Shown here: positions 39,201-48,960 of the stretch, piece after piece
Layout of the letters: each line of letters starts with the position of its first letter
Numbering within the stretch: position 1 is the first letter of the stretch
DNA from: Trichodesmium sp050015995
GTDB taxonomy: Bacteria > Cyanobacteriota > Cyanobacteriia > Cyanobacteriales > Microcoleaceae
Direction: 5' to 3'
Assembly: GCF_050015995.1 (NCBI RefSeq)
Contig: NZ_JBNHEP010000078.1
Span: 7,824-71,823, forward strand
Length of the DNA: 64,000 bases
Translations under genes and position numbers: made by a program
The notes under the pieces: generated by a model
Seen by the model: the letters and a program-made list of their open reading frames with translations, nothing else
The model's database searches: none
Told to the model about the DNA's origin: nothing

Positions 39201-40919
39201 CTAGAATCTGAATTGAGTCCTTAGTGTACCAACCCAGAGAGTATCATTATCCTCAATGTGATTAGGATTAGTAATGACAAATAAACCAGGAGTAATGGCA
39301 ATATTGTCATTCATTTGGAAGCGATAAAGTACCTCAATGTGAATAGAAGTATCATCGTCTTTGAGAGAATCATCATCACCACCATCAGTAACAATTGGTG
39401 GTACACCAACGATAATACCTCCCAAGCTACCTTCTTTAAGTAGGTCTGGGAAAGCTAAGGTCAAGGCACCATTAATAATAGTGATATCATCTGTATCAGT
39501 GTCATCTTCAGGACGAGCAAAGGAAGCACCGAACCAACCACCTACTTGAAAACCATCAGTAACCAGCCATTGAGCTTCAAAGTTGACATTATCTGCGCTA
39601 GTCCGTGTCCCATCAAAAGGGTCTCTGGCGTTAAAACTACCTGTACTGCCAGTTAGGTTCACATCGCTTTTGGGATGGAAACTACGGACATAACCTGCTT
39701 GAAAAGCTAGCCGATCGTTTGGCTCGATCCTAACCTGGCCAAATCCACTAAAAGCACCATTAAAAACACCTCTACCTTCTTGAGGATCTTCTGCATCTGG
39801 TGCAGCATAACCTACTGTCACCTTAATTGCATCACTGAAGGAATAGGCAAATTTAAAACCTGCATCAGAAGGAGCACGATAGAAAGTAGGGTTAAATCGC
39901 CCAAATCTTGAAATGGAACCAGCACCACTACTTTCCAAAGGATTAATAGTTCCCAAAAAGTCGTCTATACCATAGGCATTAGCCGCTAACTCTATTTGAC
40001 CTTTACCATCTAGCAAAGGAAAACGATAGGCCAACTTATGTAGCTCAAAATCATCATCTAAATCATCGTCAGTAGCTAGACGAGTCATCAAAGTATTCGT
40101 CAAATTTCGACCACTATAATTTGGAACATTACGAGCTTGTAAACGAGTTCTCAAACGGTCTTTCCCAGTAAAACTGGTATCGAAGTTTAAACGAACCCGA
40201 TAGGCAAGAGTGGTCTCAGTTCTATCATCTTCACTCCTTGGTGTCCCACGACCTCCAGCTCTTTCTCCCCAGGTATCGCTCAACCAGAACAATACCTCAC
40301 CATTCAGTTTTGTTGTAGTAGAGAACTGATTGGCCTCTAATTCTGCTGTTCTGGCCTCCAGAGAATCAACTCGTCCCCGCAAAGCAGCTAATTCTGCAGC
40401 GAACTCCTCTTGTAGTCTTTGTAAAACTGCCAAGTCTTCCCTAGTTACTAGGTCTGAAGTTGCAGCAGCAATTAATTCTGTGATTCTATCTAAACAAGCA
40501 TTCAAACCTGCGGCAAACTCAAACCGGGTCATCGCCCGATTTCCTTTATAAGTCCCATCAGGATAACCAGCAATACAACCATAACGCTCTACCAAGGATT
40601 GTAGAGCTTGGAAAGCCCAGTCAGTAGGTTGTACATCAGATAGTTGAGTCACGGATGTTACCTGATCCATGTACTCTCCATCTTCCAAGTCTGATACCCC
40701 TACTGGTGCCAGTGATGGGTCATCCATTGGCATTGGACGACTATCAAAAACTTGAGCTATCTCAATCGTGCCTTGGACTAAGTTCTGATTTACAGAACTG
40801 TCATCACTTCCTAAATTTTGTAAAGGAGTCTCAGCAGCGATCGCCGAGCCTGCCATTAATAATGCCACACTCAAAACACTAGGACTGTGCTTAAAAGTAT
40901 TCCAGATAAGTTTTGTCAT
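39201..40919 (-). CDS. Iron-uptake-type porin with SLH domain, paralogue B
   Basis: 572 residues from the ATG at 40919 (MTKLIWNTFKHSPSVLSVAL), preferred over an upstream GTG because the family starts MTKxIxN and GAGG lies just before. It has the same order as paralogue A: signal peptide, acidic linker, SLH domain (VTSVTQLSDVQPTDWAFQAL, CIAGYPDGTYKGNRAMTRFE), coiled coil, beta-barrel and final TQFRF. The two proteins are closely similar through the SLH and barrel but differ in linker and loops. They may form an outer-membrane pair; the ion carried is inferred to be iron from family naming only. Confidence 0.9.
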   Translation of the reverse strand: MTKLIWNTFKHSPSVLSVALLMAGSAIAAETPLQNLGSDDSSVNQNLVQGTIEIAQVFDSRPMPMDDPSLAPVGVSDLEDGEYMDQVTSVTQLSDVQPTDWAFQALQSLVERYGCIAGYPDGTYKGNRAMTRFEFAAGLNACLDRITELIAAATSDLVTREDLAVLQRLQEEFAAELAALRGRVDSLEARTAELEANQFSTTTKLNGEVLFWLSDTWGERAGGRGTPRSEDDRTETTLAYRVRLNFDTSFTGKDRLRTRLQARNVPNYSGRNLTNTLMTRLATDDDLDDDFELHKLAYRFPLLDGKGQIELAANAYGIDDFLGTINPLESSGAGSISRFGRFNPTFYRAPSDAGFKFAYSFSDAIKVTVGYAAPDAEDPQEGRGVFNGAFSGFGQVRIEPNDRLAFQAGYVRSFHPKSDVNLTGSTGSFNARDPFDGTRTSADNVNFEAQWLVTDGFQVGGWFGASFARPEDDTDTDDITIINGALTLAFPDLLKEGSLGGIIVGVPPIVTDGGDDDSLKDDDTSIHIEVLYRFQMNDNIAITPGLFVITNPNHIEDNDTLWVGTLRTQFRF

Positions 40920-41661
40920 ATTTTTACCAATCCTCACACCAATTTGGAAACAGCTAGGTAATACCCAACTTTACTTTGGTTTACATAACCTTAACTAAAA
41001 CTTTTTCAATTGCCACCATATTCTAAATTTTGGCTACGATTTTAGATTTATCGTTTAACCATATTATGGAATATGGGTTACTGAATAAATCTATACTTAA
41101 ATTAGTCTGCTTTTGAAGAATAATTAAGACTACAGTTATTTCTTTGCTTTACAAAAAAACACAGATCGTGGATAGTCTCAAATATTTTTTTTCGAAGCTC
41201 TAAGTTTTAAATGGACTATTGCCAAAGTAGTTTGACAGTTTTAGAGACTGGTTTACTGATTAAGTGTTGCTGTAATTTAATTTCCAGCCTTTGAGGAAGA
41301 CGTAAGAATTTCTTTACAAACTGCTCAACCATTGTTCCTTTCTCTTTATCACAATTTAATTAATTTGTCTATATACTGTATTTCTTGATGATGAGTTTAA
41401 AATCTCACTTCAGAAATTAGATTTTGCTTGATTAGAAAAAGTTACACTCTCGTCGCAAATTTTACACCTAATCTGATAATTTGCAACCTAAATTTTCAGA
41501 GTATTTTTTCAGAAAACAAGCCAAAAACGAATATAGGAAAGGATATTAGAAGAAACTGGTAGTTAAATATGAAATTAAAATAATTAAGCAAATTAGAAAA
41601 CAATTTTATCTAACCATCAGCTTTTAACCACTTAATCGTTTTTCAGTTTCTGAATTTTTGT
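40920..41661. other. Intergenic, nothing recognised
   Basis: AT-rich DNA upstream of paralogue B, probably holding its promoter; no gene or clear operator is visible. Confidence 0.4.
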
Positions 41662-42170
41662 TAAGTAGGGTTTGCTGATTAACAGGAATTAGGTATGGGT
41701 ACTATATATAGAGTGCAAAAACTGTAACGTTATAGTTTTTGCACTCTATATACATGGTCTTTGTGTAAGTCCTAATTAACTCTCAAAGCATTGTTTTATT
41801 AAGTAAGGTTTGCCGATTAACAGGATTTAGGCATGGGTACTATATATAGAGTGCAAAAACTGTAACGTTATAGTTTTTAGCACTACATACATGGTCTTTG
41901 TGTAAGTCCTAATTAACTCTCAAAGCATTGTTTTGTTAAGTAAGGTTTGCCGATTAACAGGATTTAGGCATGGGTACTATATATAGAGTGNNNNNNNNNN
42001 NNNNNNNNNNNNNNNNNNNNNNNNNNNNNNNNNNNNNNNNNNNNNNNNNNNNNNNNNNNNNNNNNNNNNNNNNNNNNNNNNNNNNNNNNNCAAAAACTGT
42101 AACGTTATAGTTTTTAGAACTACATACATGGTCTTTGCGTAAGTCCTAATTAACTCTCAAAGCATTGTTG
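41662..42170. repeat. Tandem array, 137-138-bp unit, with a 48-bp palindrome and a gap
   Basis: Unit starts TAAGTARGGTTTGCYGATTA at 41662, 41800 and 41937 (spacing 138 and 137) and ends 'ctctcaaagcattg'. In the first unit, arms at 41705-41723 (TATATAGAGTGCAAAAACT) and 41734-41752 form a 48-bp palindrome with one mismatched pair; later units have eroded arms. A 100-N gap (41991-42090) splits the palindrome exactly between 'gagtg' and 'caaaaactg', so copy number is uncertain. 42171-42379 shows 'aaaaaagtgccagctttt', also seen near 35186. Confidence 0.88.
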
Positions 42171-42326
42171 AGAGATAAAGGCTTTAACCTTCTAGGATCG
42201 AAAAAAGTGCCAGCTTTTAGGTCCAAAAAGCTTAAAAAGTTAGCATTTTGGGCTGACTACGGCATAAAAATCAAGGGACAATTCTTCCGACTACCTCCTC
42301 TATAAATTCCCATTAATCCTGACTCC

Positions 42327-42354
42327 GTAGGGACGTTGCATGCAAGGTCCCTAC
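42327..42354. repeat. 28-bp GTAG...CTAC palindrome (GTAGGGACG type)
   Basis: Arms GTAGGGACGTTGCA and TGCAAGGTCCCTAC with one mismatch, just downstream of the phoX stop codon and flanked by CTCC-type heptamers. Confidence 0.8.
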
Positions 42355-42379
42355 CTCCCGACTCCTACCTCCATAAACC

Positions 42380-44593
42380 CTAGGTAATAGGTGTTGAATC
42401 TAAGCGACGAATAGCTACTACTGAAGGTTTCGGAGGATCGTTAACTTTTTTAGTCGGCCAGTTAGAACCCATGGGTACTGTACGATTTTGCATAAAATCC
42501 AAACCATCTATTGTTTTCATGGCAAACTGACGAGTTTCTGAGGCCATATCTTGACGGATGCCACTATTTTCTCCTGGATGTTGAATTGCTACAAATAAAG
42601 TTTTCCCATCTTTGGTAAAGAACGGCCCACAAGTTTCAGTTTCTGTTGGTGCAATGCCAAACAAATAAGCTTCTCCAGCATTAGGACCGGAGGTGGGAAT
42701 ATACCAGATTGAATTATTACCAAATAAACCACAAAGACTTGGCTGGTTCATTGGTTTGCCATCCTTACCCATTCGATTCTCAGGCACTGTTTTATTATGT
42801 TTACTGGTACTCATATCTGTTACCATCCAGAGATTTCCCTTGTCATCAAACTCTAGGTTGTCAGGATTAGAAAATCCTAAGCCACCATTTGTTGGTTCTC
42901 CTCCTGTGGCAAACATTTGCCAACGAAATGTCATGGCATCTGGGCGATCGCCATCTTCAACTAAACGCATAATCCAGCCATATTCATAAGCTTCACCATC
43001 TGGACCTTTAAATATACGTTTGTCTGGACTACCATCAGATTTACTGGGATATCCAGAAGTAAAGGCAATAAATAGACTGCCATCTTTAGCAACTTGAGTA
43101 TCTTCGGGACGGGCAGCACAAGTAACGCCAGCAGCATTGGCCGCTAAATGAGCGTCTATCAGAATTGCTCCTTGTTTTGCTTCTCGGTCTCCTTCATATA
43201 AGTCCCCCAAAGTTTTATATTTTTGTTTAAAAGCTTCTATTTCTGCATCTTTTGTGGCTTTGAAGCTACCACCTTCTGGTCTTTGGGGCAAATTAATCAT
43301 ACTGTTAACATGGACACTTGGTAAATCTGGATTAACGGGGGTATCTTCTTTTAAAGGAATCCAACTACCCGTACCATCAGAATTAAATTTTGCACCATAT
43401 AACATTCCATTTGTCAATAGTTGGGAGTTAGATTTGTCTGTGGGGTCTTTGACAATATCTTGACTGACAAATTTATATAGATGACCGCTACGGCGATCGC
43501 ATCCTGAATAAAAAGCTAAAGGTTGGTTTGCTTCTGCTCTAATACCGACTGCTTCGTGGCGATAACGACCCAACCAAGTATGTTTTGTACCATAGTCATC
43601 GGGATTAGCTGGGTCTACTTCTACCATCCAACCATATTTATTACCAGCTAAACCAAATGCACTTCCCAGACCAAATACTCCTTTTTCACCGATAAATACA
43701 GAATTTCCTTGGTTAGGGTCAACAGGAGTACCATCAGGATAAACTGGTTCAATTACATAAGCTTGAAAATTTTCTTCGGCACTAAAGACTGTTCCCCAGG
43801 GAGTAGTACCACCTGCACAATTACTAAAACTACCGATAATCTTATCCCCTAATTTATCATCATAACCCTTACCTTTTTTGTTAAATACTGCTACTGCGGG
43901 TCCTGTTGATTTTAAATAGCGTCCGTCTTCTAATCCTGAAATTCCTGTTATTCGGCGGTCAAATTTTGAGTTTGTTCTTACCCATTTGCCATCGGGTTCG
44001 CGACGAATGGAAATAACACCTATTCCCATGTCGATCATTGCTTCTTTGGCAATTGTAATTATTTGTTTTTTTACAAGACTTTTATCTAATAATTCTTGAG
44101 AATTAATATCTGATTTTGCTGCTGACTGAAATGCTGATGCTATCTCTAAAAATGGCAAAGATTTACCAATTACTTTTTGATAAGTTGTTACCCAAGTTAA
44201 GGGGCTAATATATTCAAAGTTTATAGTTAATAATCCTTCATTTTCTCCTGTTTCAATATAGGAAAGATAGTCATTATTGTAGCCAAAACGGGAATCTCCT
44301 ATTTTGTCACCCCAAGAACCTATAATATCGTAGGTAAAACCTTCTGGAATGACTAAATCATCTACTACTTCGTATGTGCTATAATCATCCATTGGGAATT
44401 CTTGATTATTGGTTGCCAAAGGCATTGGGCTTTTGACTGGTTGGAAGTTAATATTATTGGTTAAAGTGCTACTTATTGGAGATTTTTCAGTGATTGGAGT
44501 TGAAGATTTTTGTTGACAAGAACTTAGAGTAATTGTTCCGGCACTTGCTCCAAGAAATAGGAGGAATTCTCGACGTTTAATGTTCATAGACAA
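42380..44593 (-). CDS. phoX: PhoX-family alkaline phosphatase (DUF839)
   Basis: 737 residues. The N-terminus has a twin-arginine signal (NIKRREFLLFLGASAGTITL) with a lipobox-like LSSC (Cys26), so export is by Tat, possibly as a lipoprotein. The mature part is a PhoX/DUF839 beta-propeller: NFEYISPLTWV, NCAGGTTPWGTVFSAEENF, GWMVEVDP, RHEAVGI, FYSGCDRRSGHLYKF, GNLWMVTD and GPFFTKDGKTLFVAIQHPGE. These enzymes hydrolyse phosphate monoesters with calcium and iron cofactors, helping cells use organic phosphorus. The gene is single, with no Pho box that I can recognise. The start is ATG at 44593 with MSMNIKRR. Confidence 0.92.
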   Translation of the reverse strand: MSMNIKRREFLLFLGASAGTITLSSCQQKSSTPITEKSPISSTLTNNINFQPVKSPMPLATNNQEFPMDDYSTYEVVDDLVIPEGFTYDIIGSWGDKIGDSRFGYNNDYLSYIETGENEGLLTINFEYISPLTWVTTYQKVIGKSLPFLEIASAFQSAAKSDINSQELLDKSLVKKQIITIAKEAMIDMGIGVISIRREPDGKWVRTNSKFDRRITGISGLEDGRYLKSTGPAVAVFNKKGKGYDDKLGDKIIGSFSNCAGGTTPWGTVFSAEENFQAYVIEPVYPDGTPVDPNQGNSVFIGEKGVFGLGSAFGLAGNKYGWMVEVDPANPDDYGTKHTWLGRYRHEAVGIRAEANQPLAFYSGCDRRSGHLYKFVSQDIVKDPTDKSNSQLLTNGMLYGAKFNSDGTGSWIPLKEDTPVNPDLPSVHVNSMINLPQRPEGGSFKATKDAEIEAFKQKYKTLGDLYEGDREAKQGAILIDAHLAANAAGVTCAARPEDTQVAKDGSLFIAFTSGYPSKSDGSPDKRIFKGPDGEAYEYGWIMRLVEDGDRPDAMTFRWQMFATGGEPTNGGLGFSNPDNLEFDDKGNLWMVTDMSTSKHNKTVPENRMGKDGKPMNQPSLCGLFGNNSIWYIPTSGPNAGEAYLFGIAPTETETCGPFFTKDGKTLFVAIQHPGENSGIRQDMASETRQFAMKTIDGLDFMQNRTVPMGSNWPTKKVNDPPKPSVVAIRRLDSTPIT

Positions 44594-44644
44594 AGAAGCA
44601 ATAAGTAAGACTCTTTATTATACCAATTTGCTGAACTTGCCACA

Positions 44645-44795
44645 TTATTTTTACCGAAAAATTAAGGTTTAAAGCCTCCCCTTTTAAGGGGATGAAAAAA
44701 ATATTTGGTTCATTATTTCAAGCCTCTGGGTTTCCTGCGGAATGCTGCGCAAACAGCCAGAGGTACTGATAACTGATAACTGATAACTGAAATGA
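44645..44795. repeat. Long intergenic repeat fragment plus heptamers
   Basis: ACCGAAAAATTAAGGTTTAAAGCCTCCC at 44652-44679 matches the end of the long repeat at 9247. It is followed by GATAACT heptamers ending TGATAACTGAAATG (44770-44792). Confidence 0.6.
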
Positions 44796-44828
44796 CCCAC
44801 CTGCGTGTAGGTGGGTTCCGCGTTAAGT

Positions 44829-44952
44829 TATATCATGTTCGGATAATCAGTGATAAAAAAGTTTTTGTTTGTAGTAGGGCTTTAGCCCAAAGTGCACTTT
44901 GGGCTAAAGCCCTACTACGAACTTTAATTATAATTATTCACATTGATATGGT
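44829..44952. repeat. Inverted-repeat-bounded element, TATCATGTTCGG family, with 48-bp palindrome
   Basis: The left end TATATCATGTTCGGATAATC and the inner sequence (AAGTTTTTG, and ACTTTAATTATAAT on the other side) match the reversed element at 59296-59427. The core is a perfect 48-bp palindrome at 44871-44918 (arm begins GTAGTAGGGCTTTAGCCCAA). Its right end (TTCACATTGATATGG) is degenerate. Confidence 0.8.
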
Positions 44953-44977
44953 ATTAATGGCGTTACAAATTATCATA

Positions 44978-45480
44978 ATGAACCCGCCCCTACGGTTGTG
45001 AACGCTGTTGTTTCGGGGGCGGGTTTATTTAACTTATGGGGAAATGTCAATGATGGGTGGTTGAACCTGCCCCTACTGCGCATTGGTTATGGGGGTTTGG
45101 GGGCGAGTTGATTTAATTTCTAATTTCTGGGGAAATATCAATGTTTGTGGCTGAACCCGCCCCTAATTTCTGATTTCATTCTGACTCCTGACTCCTGACT
45201 CCTGTCTCCTTCTGACAATTCCCGCCCCTACTAGGGCGTCTAGCTTGAAAATGTGGGTAAAGAGCGAGTCAATGAAGACCTCTCCCCCAACCCCTCTCCT
45301 GCAAGGAGAGGGGAGAAATACTCCCCCTTCCCTCCTCCCCCCTTTCAAAGGGGGGCAAGGGGGGATAGGAAGGGGGCTCGGGGGTTAGGTTTTTGCTACG
45401 GTGGTGAAGACCATTGTTTCGGGGCGGGTTGATTTAATTTATTGGGAAATGTCAATATTTTGGGTTGAACCCGCCCCTAC
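44978..45480. repeat. Interrupted repeat cluster (GAACCCGCCCCTAC unit)
   Basis: The motif pair GAACCCGCCCCTAC and GGGCGGGTTGATTTAATTT, then TGGGGAAATGTCAATG, occurs about four times (near 44980, 45062, 45153 and 45463). It is broken up by GACTCCT heptamers (45180-45209) and by an AACCCCTCTCCT...AGGAGAGGGG hairpin block (45285-45390). GC-rich for this genome; frames inside it are not called. Confidence 0.7.
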
Positions 45481-45553
45481 TTTCTGATTTCATTAACTAC
45501 CGACTTCAGGCAGTAGTCACTGATAACTGATAACTGATAACTGAAATGCCCCT

Positions 45554-45757
45554 ACCAACTCACAGAATAATTGGGAAAACGATTCGCTTTAATAAAGTCC
45601 ATCGCTGTTTGTGCTATCTGTGGAATTTCGATTTTGACAATTTTTTCGACCAAAAAAGGTAAAGGAATTTGACCGGGGGATACCTTGGTTTTGGGAACTC
45701 TACTCAATATCCCTCTCAATATTGCTTGTCTTTGGAGTTTTTTCTTCTGGATTATTT
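45554..45757 (-). pseudogene. Possible C-terminal coding remnant
   Basis: The complement reads ...KKKLQRQAILRGILSRVPKT, KVSPGQIPLPFLVEKIVKIE, IPQIAQTAMDFIKANRFPNY and SVSW, then stop, preceded by a stop codon near 45759. It has the look of protein (hydrophobic alternation, no stops over about 65 residues), but I cannot name a family. It lacks a start. The plus-strand frame at 45722-46069 overlapping its edge is less convincing. The remaining 45758-46299 shows no supported gene; a loose inverted repeat (AATCCGGTTATATAATAC near 46182, CAACCGGATTTGATATG near 46259) is present. Confidence 0.3.
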
Positions 45758-46299
45758 GTCCTGGTCTTGTTTTCGGTATTGGTCCTTAAACTGGTACCAT
45801 TCCAGAACTATCAGGAAAATTTTGCAGAACTAAAAGGAGAGAAAAAATCATATCTGATGAGAGAGGCGGGAATAATCTATCTCAAGAATAATCTCAGGAG
45901 AGGCGTAATTTGCTTTAATTGCTTTAATAATTTATGTTATTATGGGCGCGTTTCTTTAGATTTATTTTACATTCAGAAAGGAAAAAACACCAGGCGGGTG
46001 CATTTTCACACAATTTTAAAATTGGGGTGGGTTCGGTGGGCGACAAAGTTTAGGATTTTCAGGGGCTAGCCATGATTCTTTAAGGTATTACTTACATATA
46101 GATGACAATAAAGGGGGTAGATAGGAATGAGAAACCATGAGATATTAATAGTCAATTAGTCGCCTTTTCCTTTCTGTATCTGAATCCGGTTATATAATAC
46201 ATATGACTTTTATATATGGTCTCCCCAAACTTCCCACACCCCCTATATGGACATATTCAACCGGATTTGATATGACTCCTGACTCCTGTCTCCTGTCTC

Positions 46300-48036
46300 C
46301 TAAACTTTCAAACTGTAAATTTTTTGTGTTTCTAAATTTTCCATAACTGTCAATAATTCAGTTATTTCCAAACTCTGACGTTCGAGTTGTACCTGTAAGG
46401 TAGTCATAGGATCGGAACCAGAAGCAATGAGAAATTCCACTTTTAAAATATTTTCCCACTGCGATATTTCTGTTAAGACTTTAGCGATCGCCTGCAAATA
46501 AGGATTATTTGATTGTTGATACCATTCAGATGTAATTAATGTTGCTTTTTCTAAACCAAAATTAACTATTAAAGGTGCTTCAGCAAAAACTGCTGTTGCC
46601 ACTGCTCTAGTTTCTTCCCGCAACAGAAAATCATCTTCTTTGATTAAACTGCGTAATTTTTCCAAATATTCATAGCGCTTTTCAAGGGGAGATTTCAAAG
46701 TTTTAACCAAAGAATTATCAACAAATTTTCCTTCTGTGTTTTGATAATTCCAATCAATAGCAATTGTTACTAAATAACTGCGTAACAACATATGACCTAA
46801 TTTTTGCGCCTTAGTCGCCAAATAAGTAGAATTATAATCTGTTGTTTCAATTAACAAAGGAACTCGATCTACTACTTCAATTCCATAACCATTTAAACCT
46901 GCTATTTTCCGGGGATTATTTGTAATCAAACAAATTTTCTTCACACCCAAATCATGTAATATTTGTGCTCCCACACCATAGTTGCGTAAATCTGCTGGAA
47001 AACCTAATCTTTCATTAGCTTCCACAGTATCTAATCCCATATCCTGCAATGAATAAGCTTTCATTTTATTAATTAAACCTATTCCCCTACCCTCTTGTCG
47101 CAAATAGACGACCACTCCCGCACCCGCATTTTCTATCATTTTCATCGCTGCTTGCAGTTGCATTCGACAGTCACAACGGAGGGAACCGAAAGCATCTCCA
47201 GTCAGACACTCAGAATGTACCCGCACCATCACATCTTTTTCCGGAAACTCTTCTGGATTTCCTTTAACAATAGCTACATGTTCCGAGTTATTTTGAGTAT
47301 TGCGGTAGGCATAAATTTGGAACTCACCAAATTGGGAGGGTAACTTAGCAACAGCTTCTCGGTAGACAAAGCGATCGTGTCTGATCCGATAACTGATAAG
47401 ATCGGCAATACTGATCAATTTCAGATTATGAGTTTGAGCATATTCTATTAATTGAGGTAACCTTGCCATCGAACCGTCTGGGTTTTGAATTTCACAAATA
47501 ACCCCCGCTGGATATAAACCTGCTAATCTAGCTAAGTCAACAGAAGCTTCTGTATGACCTGCTCGTTTTAATACTCCTCCTTCTTTAGCTCGAATGGGGA
47601 ATACATGACCGGGACGACGTAAATCTTCTGGTTTGGTAGTAGGGTTAATGACAGCTTGAATAGTACGCGCTCGGTCTTCTGCTGAGATACCTGTAGAAAC
47701 TCCCAACTGTGGGGAAGCATCAATACTAACAGTAAAAGCTGTTTGGTTACTGTCAGTATTTTTAGTAACCATAAGTGGAATATCTAATTCGTCAAGGCGA
47801 TCGCCTGTCAATGACAGACAAATTAGACCTCTAGCTTCTACTGCCATAAAGTTAATCATGTCTGGAGTAGCAAATTGAGCTGCACAAATTACATCTCCTT
47901 CATTTTCTCGATGTTCGTCATCGACTACTACTATAGACTTACCTGCTTTAATATCTGCTAGTGCAGCATCAATAGAGTCAAATTGAAATTGTTCGTTTGG
48001 CTGTTTATTCACAGATAGCTTCCCTGGTTTTGTCAT
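46300..48036 (-). CDS. ribBA: Bifunctional 3,4-DHBP synthase / GTP cyclohydrolase II (RibBA)
   Basis: 578 residues from the ATG at 48036; a TTG ten codons upstream is weaker. It feeds riboflavin synthesis with two activities: ribulose-5-phosphate to DHBP and GTP to the pyrimidine precursor. The N-terminal DHBP synthase block has VVVDDEHRENEGDVICAAQF and VFPIRAKEGGVLKRAGHTEA. The GTP cyclohydrolase II domain follows with zinc ligands in CLTGDAFGSLRCDCRMQLQA, then YLRQEGRGIGL. A C-terminal extension of about 150 residues (PLEKRYEYLEKLRSLI onward) lies beyond the normal end, as in cyanobacterial RibBA. Divergent neighbour: the BluB-like gene, whose family consumes flavin. Confidence 0.95.
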   Translation of the reverse strand: MTKPGKLSVNKQPNEQFQFDSIDAALADIKAGKSIVVVDDEHRENEGDVICAAQFATPDMINFMAVEARGLICLSLTGDRLDELDIPLMVTKNTDSNQTAFTVSIDASPQLGVSTGISAEDRARTIQAVINPTTKPEDLRRPGHVFPIRAKEGGVLKRAGHTEASVDLARLAGLYPAGVICEIQNPDGSMARLPQLIEYAQTHNLKLISIADLISYRIRHDRFVYREAVAKLPSQFGEFQIYAYRNTQNNSEHVAIVKGNPEEFPEKDVMVRVHSECLTGDAFGSLRCDCRMQLQAAMKMIENAGAGVVVYLRQEGRGIGLINKMKAYSLQDMGLDTVEANERLGFPADLRNYGVGAQILHDLGVKKICLITNNPRKIAGLNGYGIEVVDRVPLLIETTDYNSTYLATKAQKLGHMLLRSYLVTIAIDWNYQNTEGKFVDNSLVKTLKSPLEKRYEYLEKLRSLIKEDDFLLREETRAVATAVFAEAPLIVNFGLEKATLITSEWYQQSNNPYLQAIAKVLTEISQWENILKVEFLIASGSDPMTTLQVQLERQSLEITELLTVMENLETQKIYSLKV

Positions 48037-48238
48037 TTTTTTCAAAATATGTTTAAAAGTATACAAATATTATAACTATATACAAAGATTATAGGGTTTC
48101 CTAGACTACGGAAGTATAGTAACAAGAATGAATAAATTAGTTATAGAGTTGAGAATATACCTTACAGCAACTTGAAGACTCTATTAAGTAATTGAGTTTC
48201 AGATAGAAAATATCATACAATAATTGGAAGTAAATAAT

Positions 48239-48886
48239 ATGAAAGGTAGAATTTTTACAGAACAAGAACGTCAAATACTTGCAGATATTATCGTTCATCG
48301 TCGAACAGAATTTGGGGAAAACTTTATTAATGAAGAAATTCCCGATACAAAAATTGAGCGGTTACTTTTAGCTGCCTTACTTGGCCCTTCAGTTGGTTTT
48401 TCCCAACCTTGGGAATTTGTAATTATTCGTGACTCATCAATCAAAGCCAAAATCAAGGCATCTTTTGAAAGAGAAAATGAAAAAGCTAAAGAAATCTTTA
48501 AAGATAGACCGTTATATAATCATTTTCAATTGGAAGGAATTACCACAACTCCTATCAACATTGCTGTTTTTTATAAACCCTCACTTGCTCCTGTTATGGG
48601 TCAAACAAGTATGGAGAAAGTTGGACCGTACAGTGTTTGTCTGGCAATTCAAAATTTGTGGTTAATGGCTAGAGCTGAGAATATAGGGTTGGGTTGGGTA
48701 AGTATTTTAGATGAAAAAGAGGTAAAAACTATTCTCAATGCTCCTCCAGAAAATGAATTAATAGCGTATTTATGTTTAGGTTATGTCACAGAATTCACAG
48801 AACGTCCTTTGCTAGAAATTGTTAACTGGGAAAAGCGTAAATTAAAGGAGGCAGTGATTTATTATGATGGTTATAACGTAGAATGA
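48239..48886 (+). CDS. BluB-like nitroreductase-fold protein
   Basis: 215 residues from the ATG at 48239; a TTG at 48224 is in frame. BluB turns reduced FMN into 5,6-dimethylbenzimidazole, the lower ligand of cobalamin. Matches by eye to BluB: GPSVGFSQPWEFVIIRDSS, FQLEGITTTPINIAVFYKPS, GPYSVCLAIQNLWLMARAEN, IGLGWVSILDEKE and IAYLCLGYV. The N-terminal motif RRDxR, with its critical Asp, reads RRTEFGEN here, so the Asp is replaced (by Thr, or by Glu if one residue is inserted); DMB synthesis is therefore not certain. The start lies 203 bases from the divergent ribBA start. Confidence 0.65.
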   Translation: MKGRIFTEQERQILADIIVHRRTEFGENFINEEIPDTKIERLLLAALLGPSVGFSQPWEFVIIRDSSIKAKIKASFERENEKAKEIFKDRPLYNHFQLEGITTTPINIAVFYKPSLAPVMGQTSMEKVGPYSVCLAIQNLWLMARAENIGLGWVSILDEKEVKTILNAPPENELIAYLCLGYVTEFTERPLLEIVNWEKRKLKEAVIYYDGYNVE

Positions 48887-48960
48887 ACAGTTTCTTTGGT
48901 ATCTGAAAAATTACGATCTATACTTGTGGCTAATAGACTTCTCCAGCAAATAAATAATAC

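Noticed and set aside
45722..46069. Plus-strand frame of 115 residues with a hydrophobic start
   Set aside because: No ribosome binding site or family pattern, and it opposes a more protein-like minus-strand remnant at 45554-45757; low complexity.
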